Source: Streptomyces novaecaesareae (GTDB lineage: Bacteria; Actinomycetota; Actinomycetes; Streptomycetales; Streptomycetaceae). From it: DNA of 48,206 bases. The notes beneath the pieces are model-generated. The model did not search any database. It had not been told where the DNA came from and saw only the letters and a list, made by a program, of their open reading frames with translations. Location: contig NZ_JNWQ01000054.1 of assembly GCF_000716875.1 (NCBI RefSeq), positions 1 to 48,206 of the forward strand, in the 5' to 3' direction. Shown in pieces: positions 39,011 through 47,225 of this stretch. The position numbers and the translations under genes were made by a program. Position 1 is the stretch's first letter. Every line of letters starts with the position of its first letter.

Positions 39011-39475
39011 TCAGCGGTCGCGCAGCATGCACGTCAGCCGGCAGCTGGTGATCCGCTTGCCGGTGTCGTCGGTGACCGCGATCTCGTAGGTGGCGGCGGT
39101 GCGGCCCTTGAACACGGCCGTCGCCACCCCGGTGACCAGCCCGGATGTCGCCGAGCGGTGGTGGGTGGCGTTGAGGTCCACGCCGACCGCGTACCGGCCG
39201 GGGCCGGCGTGCAGCATCGCGCCGATCGAGCCCAGCGTCTCGGCCAGCGCCGCCGACGCGCCGCCGTGCAGCAGCCCGTACGGCTGCTGGTTGCCCTCCA
39301 CCGGCATGGTGCCGACGACGCGGTCGGCGGAGGCCTCGACGATCCGGATGCCGAGCTTTTCGCCGAGGTCGCCGCCGGAGAAGGTCGCCGGGGTGACGCC
39401 GAGCTTGGCGAAGTGGTCCAGCACGTCCTGCGGGACGTTCAGGACGGGGGCGGTGCCGGGGGCCGCATCGGCCAT
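39011..39475 (-). CDS. PaaI-type hotdog thioesterase
   Basis: 154 residues. Hotdog fold with QPYGLLHGGASAALAETLGSIGA (near 64-86), where His-Gly-Gly and the following acidic Glu are the usual catalytic set, and VGVDLNATHHRSA (near 98). Hydrolyses acyl-CoA thioesters, substrate unknown. AGGAG lies ahead of the ATG. Divergent from polA. Confidence 0.9.
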   Translation of the reverse strand: MADAAPGTAPVLNVPQDVLDHFAKLGVTPATFSGGDLGEKLGIRIVEASADRVVGTMPVEGNQQPYGLLHGGASAALAETLGSIGAMLHAGPGRYAVGVDLNATHHRSATSGLVTGVATAVFKGRTAATYEIAVTDDTGKRITSCRLTCMLRDR

Positions 39476-39655
39476 GGGGAACTCCTGCCGGTCAGGGGGT
39501 CACGGGTCCTGCTGCCAGTGATCGTACGGCCGTCCTACTCGGCGGCGGTGCGCGGCCGGTGTGGTGCGGCGCCCCACCGGCACCGCGCCCCATTTGTCGG
39601 TGCCGGGCCATAGGATCGGTGGCCGGTAGTGGAATCGGCAGGAACGGACGTTGAC

Positions 39656-42409
39656 GTGGCTACGCAGAGTACGGACAAGGGCGCGACGGGTGGCGGCGGG
39701 GCCGGCCCGCGGCCCCGGCTGATGCTGCTCGACGGGCACTCGATGGCCTACCGGGCCTTCTACGCCCTGCCCGTGGAGAACTTCAACACCTCCACCGGCC
39801 AGCCCACCAACGCGGTCTACGGCTTCGCGTCGATGCTCGCCAACACCGTCCGTGACGAGCAGCCCACCCACCTCGCCGTCGCCTTCGACCTCTCCCGGCA
39901 GACGTTCCGCTCCGTCGAGTTCCCCGACTACAAGGCCAACCGCGCCAAGACGCCGGACGAGTTCAAGAGCCAGGTCGGCCTGATCGGCGAGCTGCTCGAC
40001 GCGATGAACATCCCGCGGCTGACCGTCGAGGGCTTCGAGGCCGACGACATCATCGCCACCCTGGCCACCGCCGCCGAGGCGGCCGGCTACGACGTCGACA
40101 TCGTCACCGGCGACCGCGACTCGCTCCAGCTGGTCACCGACCACGTCACCGTCCTCTACCCGACCAAGGGCGTCTCCGAGCTCACCCGCTTCACCCCCGA
40201 GAAGGTCACCGAGAAGTACGGCGTCACCCCGAGCCAGTACCCGGACCTCGCCGCGCTGCGCGGCGACCCGTCCGACAACCTGCCCGGCATCCCCGGCGTC
40301 GGCGAGAAGACCGCCGCCAAGTGGGTCAACCAGTTCGGCTCCTTCGACGAACTGGTCACCCGCGCCGACGAGGTGAAGGGCAAGATCGGCGAGAAGCTGC
40401 GTGACAACCTCGACTCGGTCAAGCGCAACCGCGTCCTCACCGAGCTCGTCCGCGACGTCCAACTCCCGCTCGGCGTCGCCGACCTGGCCCGCGCGCCGTT
40501 CGACAAGGCCGCCGTCGGCACCCTGATGGAGTCGCTGGAGTTCCGCAACGCCAACTTCCGCGACCGCGTCTTCGGCATCGACCCGTCCGCCGGCGAGGCC
40601 GCCGCGGAAGCCGAACTCGCCCCCGGCGTCGAGGTCGACGGCGAACTGCTCACCGACCCGGGCACGCTGGCCGCCTGGCTGCGCGAGCACGCCTCCGACG
40701 GCAAGACCACGGTCGCGCTGGCCGCCGTCTACCAGTGGGCGCTCGGCAGTGGCGAGGTCACCGAAGTCGCCCTCGCCGCAGGGGAGTCGGCCGCCTGGTT
40801 CGACCCGGCGCTGCTCGCCGAGGAGGACGAGCGGGCCCTCGCCGGCTGGCTCGCCGACCCAGCCGCCCCCAAGGCCCTGCACATCGCCAAGCAGGTCATG
40901 CGCGCCTTCGCCGAGCGCGGCTGGAGCATCGAGGGCGTCGTCGCCGACACCGCGCTCGCCGCCTACCTGGAGAAGCCCGGCCGCCGCACCTTCACCCTGG
41001 AGGTGCTCGCCGAGGAGTACCTGGCCCGCTCGCTCGACCCGGCCCCCGCCGCCGAGAGCGGCCAACTCGCCTTCGACGCACCGGAGGAGGACGAGACGGC
41101 CGGCGCCCGGTCGCTGATGCTCCAGGCCCGCGCCGTGCTCGACCTCGCCGCGCTCTTCGACACCCGCCTCGCCGAGGTCGGAGCCACCGAGCTGATGCGC
41201 GACATGGAACTGCCCATCGCCGCCCTGCTCGCCCGCATGGAGCGCTACGGCATCGCCGCCGACCGCGAGTGGCTCACCGGCCTGGAGGCCCAGTTCGCCG
41301 CCGAGATCCAGCGCGTGGTGGAGGAGGCGCACGCCGCCGCCGGGCACGAGTTCAACCTCGGCTCGCCCAAGCAGCTCCAGGAGATCCTCTTCGGCGAGCT
41401 CGCGCTGCCCAAGACCAAGAAGATCAAGACCGGCTACACCACCGACGCCGACGCCCTCACCTGGCTGGCCACCCAGACCGACAACGAGCTGCCGGTCATC
41501 CTGCTGCGCCACCGCGACCAGGCCAAGCTGCGCACCACCGTCGAGGGCCTGCTCAAGACCGTCTCGCCCAAGGGCCGGATCCACACCACCTTCAACCAGA
41601 TGGTCGCCGCCACCGGCCGGCTCTCCTCGCAGGACCCGAACCTGCAGAACATCCCGGTCCGCACCGAGGAGGGCCGCGCCATCCGCCGCGCCTTCGTCGT
41701 CGGCGAGGGCTACGAGTCGTTGCTCACCGCCGACTACTCCCAGATCGAGCTGCGGATCATGGCGCACCTGTCCGAGGACGAGGCGCTGATCGAGGCCTTC
41801 GCCACCGGAGAGGACCTGCACACCACCGTCGCCTCCCAGGTCTTCGAGGTCCCCGGCGACGCGGTCGACGCCGAGATGCGGCGCAAGATCAAGGCGATGT
41901 CCTACGGCCTGGCGTACGGGCTGTCCGCGTACGGGCTCTCGCAGCAGCTCGGCATCAAGCCGGCCGAGGCGCAGGGCCTGATGGACACCTACTTCGAGCG
42001 TTTCGGCGGCGTGCGGGACTACCTGCGCCGGGTCGTCGACGAGGCCCGGGCGACGGGGTACACCGAGACCCTGCTCGGCCGCCGCCGCTACCTGCCCGAC
42101 CTCAACAGCGACAACCGCCAGCGCCGCGAGATGGCCGAGCGGATGGCCCTCAACGCCCCGATCCAGGGCTCGGCCGCCGACATCGTCAAGATCGCCATGC
42201 TCCGGGTGGACGAGGCGCTGCGCGCGGCCGGCCTCACCTCCCGGATGCTGCTCCAGGTGCACGACGAAATCGTCCTGGAGCTGGTCCCGGGCGAGCGCGA
42301 GCAGGTCGAGGCCGTCGTCCGCGAGCAGATGGCGGGCGCCTACCCGCTGCGCGCCCCGCTGGACGTCTCGGTCGGCGTCGGCGCCAACTGGGAGACCGCC
42401 GCGCACTGA
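39656..42409 (+). CDS. polA: DNA polymerase I
   Basis: 917 residues from GTG 39656. N-terminal 5'-3' exonuclease (MLLDGHSMAYRAFYAL; FEADDIIATLA; GDRDSLQL; GVGEKTAAKW helix-hairpin-helix). The middle domain lacks the usual 3'-5' exonuclease acidic set, as in other actinobacteria. C-terminal polymerase: ATGRLSSQDPNLQNIP, LTADYSQIELRI (metal Asp), AMSYGLAYGLSAYGLSQQL, QVHDEIVLE. GTG 39629 is an in-frame alternative. The last 15 codons recur in degenerate form at 43205-43253. Confidence 0.96.
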   Translation: MATQSTDKGATGGGGAGPRPRLMLLDGHSMAYRAFYALPVENFNTSTGQPTNAVYGFASMLANTVRDEQPTHLAVAFDLSRQTFRSVEFPDYKANRAKTPDEFKSQVGLIGELLDAMNIPRLTVEGFEADDIIATLATAAEAAGYDVDIVTGDRDSLQLVTDHVTVLYPTKGVSELTRFTPEKVTEKYGVTPSQYPDLAALRGDPSDNLPGIPGVGEKTAAKWVNQFGSFDELVTRADEVKGKIGEKLRDNLDSVKRNRVLTELVRDVQLPLGVADLARAPFDKAAVGTLMESLEFRNANFRDRVFGIDPSAGEAAAEAELAPGVEVDGELLTDPGTLAAWLREHASDGKTTVALAAVYQWALGSGEVTEVALAAGESAAWFDPALLAEEDERALAGWLADPAAPKALHIAKQVMRAFAERGWSIEGVVADTALAAYLEKPGRRTFTLEVLAEEYLARSLDPAPAAESGQLAFDAPEEDETAGARSLMLQARAVLDLAALFDTRLAEVGATELMRDMELPIAALLARMERYGIAADREWLTGLEAQFAAEIQRVVEEAHAAAGHEFNLGSPKQLQEILFGELALPKTKKIKTGYTTDADALTWLATQTDNELPVILLRHRDQAKLRTTVEGLLKTVSPKGRIHTTFNQMVAATGRLSSQDPNLQNIPVRTEEGRAIRRAFVVGEGYESLLTADYSQIELRIMAHLSEDEALIEAFATGEDLHTTVASQVFEVPGDAVDAEMRRKIKAMSYGLAYGLSAYGLSQQLGIKPAEAQGLMDTYFERFGGVRDYLRRVVDEARATGYTETLLGRRRYLPDLNSDNRQRREMAERMALNAPIQGSAADIVKIAMLRVDEALRAAGLTSRMLLQVHDEIVLELVPGEREQVEAVVREQMAGAYPLRAPLDVSVGVGANWETAAH

Positions 42410-42435
42410 CGCCATACGCTGACGGTGCGTCAGGT

Positions 42436-42475
42436 GGCTGTGGGTGCGGGCCTGTTCCCGGCCGCACCCACAGCC
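42436..42475 (+). terminator. terminator of polA
   Basis: GGCTGTGGGTGCGG / CCGCACCCACAGCC 14-bp stem with an inner CC/GG pair and bulged G; loop TGTTCCC; 26 bp after the stop. Confidence 0.85.
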
Positions 42476-42489
42476 CCTACGCTGGGACC

Positions 42490-43167
42490 ATGACGGCCGG
42501 ACCGGCATTGCGCACAGGGACAGACTCGACGGACCTGGTCTTCGCGGAGGGCGGCGGGACGCGCGCCCAGGCGGTGCGAACGGTCCTGATGGCGGGCCGC
42601 GCCGCGCTGATCGCGCCGGTGGTCCTGGGCGGGTTCTCGGTGCTGCTCGGCTTTGTGCTGTTCCTCGCCTTCGGGGTGGGCCTGGGCACGGTGCTGCTGG
42701 TCGTCATGCTGGTGTCGGTGGGGGAGGTCCTGGTCTTCGCGCCCCTGGGGGCGTTCGCCGACCTCAAGGCGGTCCACCGGGTGGAGTTCGCTCCGCCGGC
42801 CGCTCCCGAGCGGATGCGGTACGTCCGGGCCGGCCGCGTCGACCCCTGGCTCCCGGTGTCGGAGTTGAGCAGGTTCGTGATCACCCACCGGATCGAGGAG
42901 CCCTACCCGGGCGACCGGCGCCCGGCCGGTCACGCCTACGACCTGCGCATGGTGCTGCGGCACAACCAGAAGGCCCCCTCAGTGCGTTCGCGTGCGGGGG
43001 ATCCCACGCGGCTGGCCGGGGAGCTGACGGCGCTGCTGTCCTCGGCTGGGGTTCGGGTCGAGCTGGAGACCCTCCGCAGGGTCCGGTCCAAGACCCCGCC
43101 GCCCTCGCCCCGGGTCTACGGCGGCTCCGGTTCGGCCAACTCCGCCGGCTACTCGGGCGGGGGCTGA
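42490..43167 (+). CDS. hypothetical two-helix membrane protein
   Basis: 225 residues. Polar N-terminus, then two adjacent membrane helices (LIAPVVLGGFSVLLGFVLFL and GLGTVLLVVMLVSVGEVLVF, about 40-80), followed by a soluble domain (RYVRAGRVDPWLPVSEL; HAYDLRMVLRHNQKAPS; LAGELTALLSSAGVRVE) and a Gly/Ser-rich tail. TACGCT six bases before ATG 42490 suggests a leaderless message. No family recognised. It lies between polA and a decayed copy of polA's 3' end, so it may be an insertion. Confidence 0.7.
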   Translation: MTAGPALRTGTDSTDLVFAEGGGTRAQAVRTVLMAGRAALIAPVVLGGFSVLLGFVLFLAFGVGLGTVLLVVMLVSVGEVLVFAPLGAFADLKAVHRVEFAPPAAPERMRYVRAGRVDPWLPVSELSRFVITHRIEEPYPGDRRPAGHAYDLRMVLRHNQKAPSVRSRAGDPTRLAGELTALLSSAGVRVELETLRRVRSKTPPPSPRVYGGSGSANSAGYSGGG

Positions 43168-43204
43168 GCCTACTGGCGGGCGTTGGTGCGCTTCGTCGGC
43201 TCGG

Positions 43205-43253
43205 CGTCTGCGTCGGCATCGGCGCCAACCGGGAGGCCGCCGCGCACTGACGC
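43205..43253 (+). pseudogene. degenerate copy of the polA 3' end
   Basis: 49 bases align without gaps to 42364-42412 (last codons of polA, its stop and two bases beyond) with five mismatches. Translated, VCVGIGANREAAAH-stop versus VSVGVGANWETAAH-stop in polA. The rest of polA is absent here. See findings. Confidence 0.8.
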
Positions 43254-43264
43254 ACCCGCGCGTG

Positions 43265-43295
43265 CCGGCAGGGCGGTCGGTGGCTGCCCTGCCGG
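43265..43295 (+). terminator. hairpin after the polA-tail copy
   Basis: CCGGCAGGGC / GCCCTGCCGG perfect 10-bp stem, 11-base loop, directly after the polA-tail remnant and before the MurG-like gene. Confidence 0.7.
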
Positions 43296-43467
43296 GAGAT
43301 CGGCGACGGGCTCTCGGCGTGTCGCATATGTGTCCTCGATCGGGTGAAGTTGCCTGCGGCATCGCACAGTTCGAGCAGTGACGGCGAGCCTGACTGCTGT
43401 GGTGGCCTGCTATCGTCCGCCGTGTTCGGGCGCCGCTTCCGGGCGCGAATGGATGGGGAGCTCCTCT

Positions 43468-44655
43468 GTGACCAGCGATGCCGTCGACCGTCTCCCGGCG
43501 CGGGCCTTCCGGCTGATCGTGACGGGCGGTGGAACGGGCGGGCACACCTACCCCGCGCTCACCGCGATCCGCACCGCGGGGGCGAGACTCGCCGCTGCCG
43601 GTCGGGCGCTGGACGTGCTGTGGGTCGGCACGGCGGACAGCCTGGAGTCCCGTGTCGCGGCGGGTGAAGGCATCGAGTTCGCGGCGGTCGCGACGGGGAA
43701 GATCCGACGCCACCGGAACCCGCTCAAGATGGTCTCTCCGGCGAATGTGCGCGACATGGCGCGTGTGCCGCTCGGTGTCGCCCAGGCCCGCGCGGTGGTC
43801 TCCCGGTTCCGCCCCGATGTGGTGCTGGCCACGGGCGGATACGTCGCGGTGCCGGTGGGCATCGCCGCTTCGCTGTGTCGTCGCCCGCTCGTCGTCCACG
43901 AGCAGACGGTGCGCCTGGGCCTGGCCAACCGGACGCTCGCGGGACGGGCGGCCCGTATCGCGGTGTCCTCCGAGTCCACGCTGGCGCTGCTGCCGGAGGC
44001 GTCCCGCTCGATCGCGGTCGTCACCGGCAACCCGGTGCGGCCCGAGATGCTGACCGGTCATGTGGACAAGGCGATTCAGGCGCTCGGGCTGCACGGATTC
44101 CGCCAGGACCTGCCGACCGTGTACGTCACCGGCGGCGCGCAGGGGTCGGAGCAGATCAACGGACTGGTGGCCGACGTTCTGCCCTGGCTGCTGACCGGCG
44201 CCAACGTGATCCACCAGTGCGGCCCGGCGAACGTCGAAGCCCTGCGGGCCCGGGCCGCGGCTCTTCCCCCGCATCTGGCGTCCCGGTATCTGCTCACCGG
44301 GTTCGTCGGTCCCGAGTTGCCCGACGTCCTCGCGCTGGCCGATGTGGTGGTCTCCCGCAGCGGGGCGGGCACGATCGCGGAGCTGACGGCGCTCGGTAAA
44401 GCTGCGGTCCTCGTCCCCCTCGCCAGTTCGGCCGGCAACGAGCAGGCGCACAACGCCGGCCACCTGCACGAGGCCGGGGCGGCGGTCGCGCTCCTCGGTG
44501 AGGTGACGGCGAAGCGGCTCCGAGAGGCGGTCGACCCGCTGCTGACCGATGCCTACCGCCGTGCGGGCATGGCCGAGCGGGCGCGTTCCTACGGCCGGCC
44601 GGATGCCGCTGACCGGCTGGTGGACCTGCTCCTCTCGGCCGCCGTCGAGCACTGA
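43468..44655 (+). CDS. MurG-family glycosyltransferase (paralogue)
   Basis: 395 residues. MurG adds GlcNAc to lipid I on the inner membrane face. Motifs: VTGGGTGGHTYPALT (near 17-31, GGGTGGH loop), LATGGYVAVPVGIAASL, HEQTVRLGLANRTLA (usual form HEQNAxxGxANR), GNPVRPEM, VTGGAQGSEQIN (usual GGSQGA), RSGAGTIAEL and GNEQAHNAGHL. GTG 43468 has GGGGAG seven bases upstream; longer in-frame starts (43378, 43453) lack this. It is far from any mur/fts cluster, so it is a paralogue, perhaps for a specialised glycolipid or a resistance variant. Substrate not provable. Confidence 0.88.
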   Translation: MTSDAVDRLPARAFRLIVTGGGTGGHTYPALTAIRTAGARLAAAGRALDVLWVGTADSLESRVAAGEGIEFAAVATGKIRRHRNPLKMVSPANVRDMARVPLGVAQARAVVSRFRPDVVLATGGYVAVPVGIAASLCRRPLVVHEQTVRLGLANRTLAGRAARIAVSSESTLALLPEASRSIAVVTGNPVRPEMLTGHVDKAIQALGLHGFRQDLPTVYVTGGAQGSEQINGLVADVLPWLLTGANVIHQCGPANVEALRARAAALPPHLASRYLLTGFVGPELPDVLALADVVVSRSGAGTIAELTALGKAAVLVPLASSAGNEQAHNAGHLHEAGAAVALLGEVTAKRLREAVDPLLTDAYRRAGMAERARSYGRPDAADRLVDLLLSAAVEH

Positions 44656-44664
44656 CGAGCAGTC

Positions 44665-44816
44665 ACGGCCGGGAGCCCGGGGATGAGCAGCCGCCCGTGT
44701 GCCATGGCCCGCCGCCACACGTCCTTGACCTCGTCCACGTCCGGCCAGATGGAGAAGACCGCTTCGGCGAGGATCGGCCCGGAGTCGATCCCGGAGTCGA
44801 CGCCGCCGCCGCACTG
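44665..44816 (-). pseudogene. formyltransferase-like remnant
   Basis: Minus-strand frame reads GGGVDSGIDSGPILAEAVFSIWPDVDEVKDVWRRAMAHGRLLIPG, given here by its key pieces: GIDSGPILAEAVF and DVWRRAMAHGRLLIP. It resembles the hydrolase-loop end of the formyltransferase (GART/Fmt) fold. There is no start, no N-terminal HxSLLP region and no proper C-terminus, so it is a fragment. It fills part of the 420-bp gap between the MurG-like and HemC-like genes. Confidence 0.5.
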
Positions 44817-44993
44817 AGGTGGTCGGCCGCTGCCTCCCAGGGGCCGGGCCCGGGTGCAGCCTCGTACCCTCGTCCGGGCCCATCGGCGGTTGCGAGCCGC
44901 GTCGTACACCTCCCTGGCTGCACGCGGCTGACTGGCTGCCTAACCGGCGGCGAGGACCGGGGCGGTGTCCAGCACGGGCTGCTCCTTCGATGG

Positions 44994-45012
44994 TTCCGAC
45001 ATAACGTCGGAA
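44994..45012 (+). promoter_or_regulatory. inverted repeat upstream of the HemC-like gene
   Basis: TTCCGAC-ATAAC-GTCGGAA, seven-base perfect arms, 64 bp before the start codon and about 20 bp before a -10-like TAGCAT (about 45033-45038): a position suited to a repressor. Confidence 0.5.
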
Positions 45013-45075
45013 ACCGGGCACGGTCGATCCGGGTAGCATGCGGCCAACATCTCTCCGGATGCCGGGAGTTGACGT

Positions 45076-46002
45076 ATGAGCACACTGGTGGTGGGGTCGA
45101 GAGCCGGTCACTTGGCGCGGGCCCAGGTCAAGGAGCTTCTGGCGCCGTTGCGGGAGCGCTTCCCCGACGTGACCTTCCGCCACCAGGTGATCCTGGAACG
45201 CGGCGACCAGGACAGGAAGACGGCCCTGCCGCAGGTCTCCGCGCGCGCCGGTGGCTCGGCGTTCTCGACCAACCAGGAAACCGCCTTGGTGGCCGGCGAG
45301 GTGGACGTGATCGTGCACAGCCTCAAGGACCTGCCGACCGCCAACCCGCCCGGCCTGGTCCTGCTGCCGCCACCGGGACGGGAGGACGTCCGGGACGCGC
45401 TGTGCGGGAGTACGTTGGCCGGCTTGCCGCAGGGTGGGCGGATCGGCACCGGGGCGGCACGTCGGATCGCCCAGCTACTCCACGTCCGCCCGGACCTCGT
45501 GCCGGTGCCGATCCGCGGTAACGTGCCGCCGCGGCTGCACAAGCTCAAGACGATGAACCTGAACGCGGTGGTGCTGGCGGCGGCCGGGCTCAAGCGCCTT
45601 GGGCTGGACGACGCGATCAGCCAGATCCTGCCGGTTGAGCAGTTCCCTCCGTCGCCAGGCCAGGGGGCCCTGGGCATCCAGATCCGGGAGGACAACGAGC
45701 CGCTCCGCGAGATCCTGTCCACCGCCGGAGACCTGGTGGTGGACTCGGAGGTGCGGGCCGAGCGGGCGATGCTCGCCGAGCTGCACGGCGGGTGCTCGGT
45801 GCCGATCGGCGCCTACGGCAAGGCCGACGGGAACGTGCTGACGTTGCACGCGCAGGTCACCTCCGTGGACGGCAAGAGGCAGGTGGAGGCCAGTTGCTCC
45901 GGCCCGTTGAGCGAGCCGGAGAAGCTGGGCGTGCAGGTGGCCGGCCTCCTGCTGGACCGAGGTGCGGAGGGCATCCTCGCGGAGATCCGGCCCACCGTTT
46001 AG
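45076..46002 (+). CDS. hemC: divergent hydroxymethylbilane synthase (HemC paralogue)
   Basis: 308 residues. Porphobilinogen deaminase builds a linear tetrapyrrole on a dipyrromethane cofactor. Kept: catalytic Asp85 in VHSLKDLP, the cofactor cysteine Cys240 in LHGGCSVPIGAY, AAGLKRLGL, PGQGALGIQ. Changed: the GKGLFxKE loop reads GGSAFSTNQE, GTSSLRR reads GTGAARR, and RGNVxTR reads RGNVPPR. It is therefore a paralogue, possibly with altered activity, and not in a hem operon. GGGAG lies eight bases before the ATG. Codon use is less GC-biased (CTT, GTT and CCT appear). The stop overlaps that of a HemB remnant on the other strand. Confidence 0.85.
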   Translation: MSTLVVGSRAGHLARAQVKELLAPLRERFPDVTFRHQVILERGDQDRKTALPQVSARAGGSAFSTNQETALVAGEVDVIVHSLKDLPTANPPGLVLLPPPGREDVRDALCGSTLAGLPQGGRIGTGAARRIAQLLHVRPDLVPVPIRGNVPPRLHKLKTMNLNAVVLAAAGLKRLGLDDAISQILPVEQFPPSPGQGALGIQIREDNEPLREILSTAGDLVVDSEVRAERAMLAELHGGCSVPIGAYGKADGNVLTLHAQVTSVDGKRQVEASCSGPLSEPEKLGVQVAGLLLDRGAEGILAEIRPTV

Positions 46003-46163
46003 GTGCGGAGAAGGCGGGCGAGGTCCAGGGCCTCGTAGGTGATGATCCGCTCGGCCCCGGCGCGCTTGAGCATGGTGAACAGCTCTGCCAGTGGGCGGAA
46101 GTCCCGCCGCCCGGTGGCCGGGTCGAGCGGCGCCAGGCGCATGTACTCGCCGGAGACGGAGAC
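45999..46163 (-). pseudogene. C-terminal remnant of a HemB (porphobilinogen synthase) paralogue
   Basis: Minus strand, ends TAA at 45999. Reads VSVSGEYMRL, a 20-residue linker, then LKRAGAERIITYEALDLARLLRT, matching the end of 5-aminolevulinate dehydratase (QVSGEY...KRAGADxIxTYxAxxAA). Only about 54 residues survive; a stop in frame lies just upstream and the catalytic lysines are gone. It is convergent with the HemC paralogue. A second, shorter copy of this tail lies at 47866-47914. Confidence 0.7.
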
Positions 46164-46167
46164 TCGT

Positions 46168-46395
46168 CCACGCCCGGCTCCTCAGGTTCTCGTGCTCCGG
46201 CACGCCGAGGATGGGAGCCACCTGCCGGTTCCACTCCGCCTGGCTCAGTCGTCCGGCTTCGAGTTCGGTGTAATAAAGGTGGTTGGCGTCTGGATCGCAG
46301 CCGAGGGTGTGCCGCCACGCCTCGGCGGCGAGGCCCTGGGCGAGGCACCATGCCCGGTGTGAGGGTCCGGCATTGGCCGTCAGCACACCGGCGCG
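46168..46395 (-). pseudogene. HAD-type hydrolase remnant
   Basis: Minus-strand frame contains AGVLTANAGPSHRAWCLAQG, then YYTELEAGRLSQAEWNRQ and VAPILGVPEHENLRSRAW. This resembles the first part of a HAD phosphatase (DxGGVLT...lexGxIsxxeW). The leading nucleophile Asp region is replaced (SGRAGVLT) and homology stops where the HemB tail begins, in another frame. A broken gene or fusion junction. Confidence 0.5.
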
Positions 46396-46579
46396 GCCGG
46401 ACGTCAACCACCTTGAAGCAGAAGCTACTTCGCCGGAGCGGGGATGAAACGCATAGAACACCTACCTAACGCCTCCGAAGCCCCTGGTGGCGTCGATCCG
46501 GTTGACGGCCGGTCCCGTTATGGTTGACCCGGCGGGCTCCGATGGGGCACGCAGGGCGGCGGGCAGTCGGAGGGGGGCC

Positions 46580-47164
46580 GTGGATCAGGTAGGGCATCTC
46601 ATCGAGCTGTTTGCGTCCATACCGGATGATTCTTCTGTCAGGCGTCGCCGGTGGCTCGGACGTCGTCTCGTCGACCTGTTTCGGTCCACGCCCGCCGGGG
46701 CCGACATCCAGGGCAGCAGTAAGGTTGACGTCATCGTCGAACTCGAAGACCACCTCGACGACGCCCGGGTGCTCTCGTTCTTCGTCTCGGTGATCAGCGA
46801 TCCGGCCGAGTACGATCTCGCCCGGATCGAGTGCATCAAGATTCTTCGCCTGTGGCCGCCGGACGCGGCGGCCGGTCGGCAACGGGTCGGGCGGGCGATG
46901 GTGGCGGCGCTTCAAGTTGGCGAGGACTACCTGGTGCGCCAGTGGGCCGCCCGGTCGCTGGAGTCGTATGTCGGTGACACGGTGGTGTTCGAGGCGCTGG
47001 CTACCGCGGTACTGCACGACGGCGACCCCAATGTGCGCGACAACGCGCTGAGCTCTCTCCAGCGGGCCGGCAGGGACGACCGCAGTGCCGAGTTGCTGCG
47101 GCAGTTGGTGAGTGACCCGGAGCTGGGCAGGGCTGCGGCCAGGACCCTCCAGTCGTGGGCCTAG
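46580..47164 (+). CDS. HEAT-like repeat protein, hypothetical
   Basis: 194 residues from GTG 46580 (GGAGGGGGG just upstream). All-helical, with repeat-like units: ARIECIKILRLWPPDAAAG, LVRQWAARSLESYVGDTVV, DPNVRDNALSSLQRAGRDD, DPELGRAAARTLQSWA. HEAT/Armadillo-type scaffolds of this size occur as accessory proteins in streptomycetes, often immunity- or adaptor-like. No catalytic motif. ATG 46520 is an alternative start without a ribosome-binding site. Confidence 0.7.
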   Translation: MDQVGHLIELFASIPDDSSVRRRRWLGRRLVDLFRSTPAGADIQGSSKVDVIVELEDHLDDARVLSFFVSVISDPAEYDLARIECIKILRLWPPDAAAGRQRVGRAMVAALQVGEDYLVRQWAARSLESYVGDTVVFEALATAVLHDGDPNVRDNALSSLQRAGRDDRSAELLRQLVSDPELGRAAARTLQSWA

Positions 47165-47225
47165 CCCTCTACCGGACGAAAGTTCATATAGCCCCCTCTC
47201 GGGTCAGCGTGGAAAGCCGGGCGCG

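Noticed and set aside
44663..45085. Minus-strand frame spanning the gap before the HemC-like gene
   Set aside because: Ser/Pro/Arg-rich shadow; a different frame there carries the formyltransferase-like remnant.
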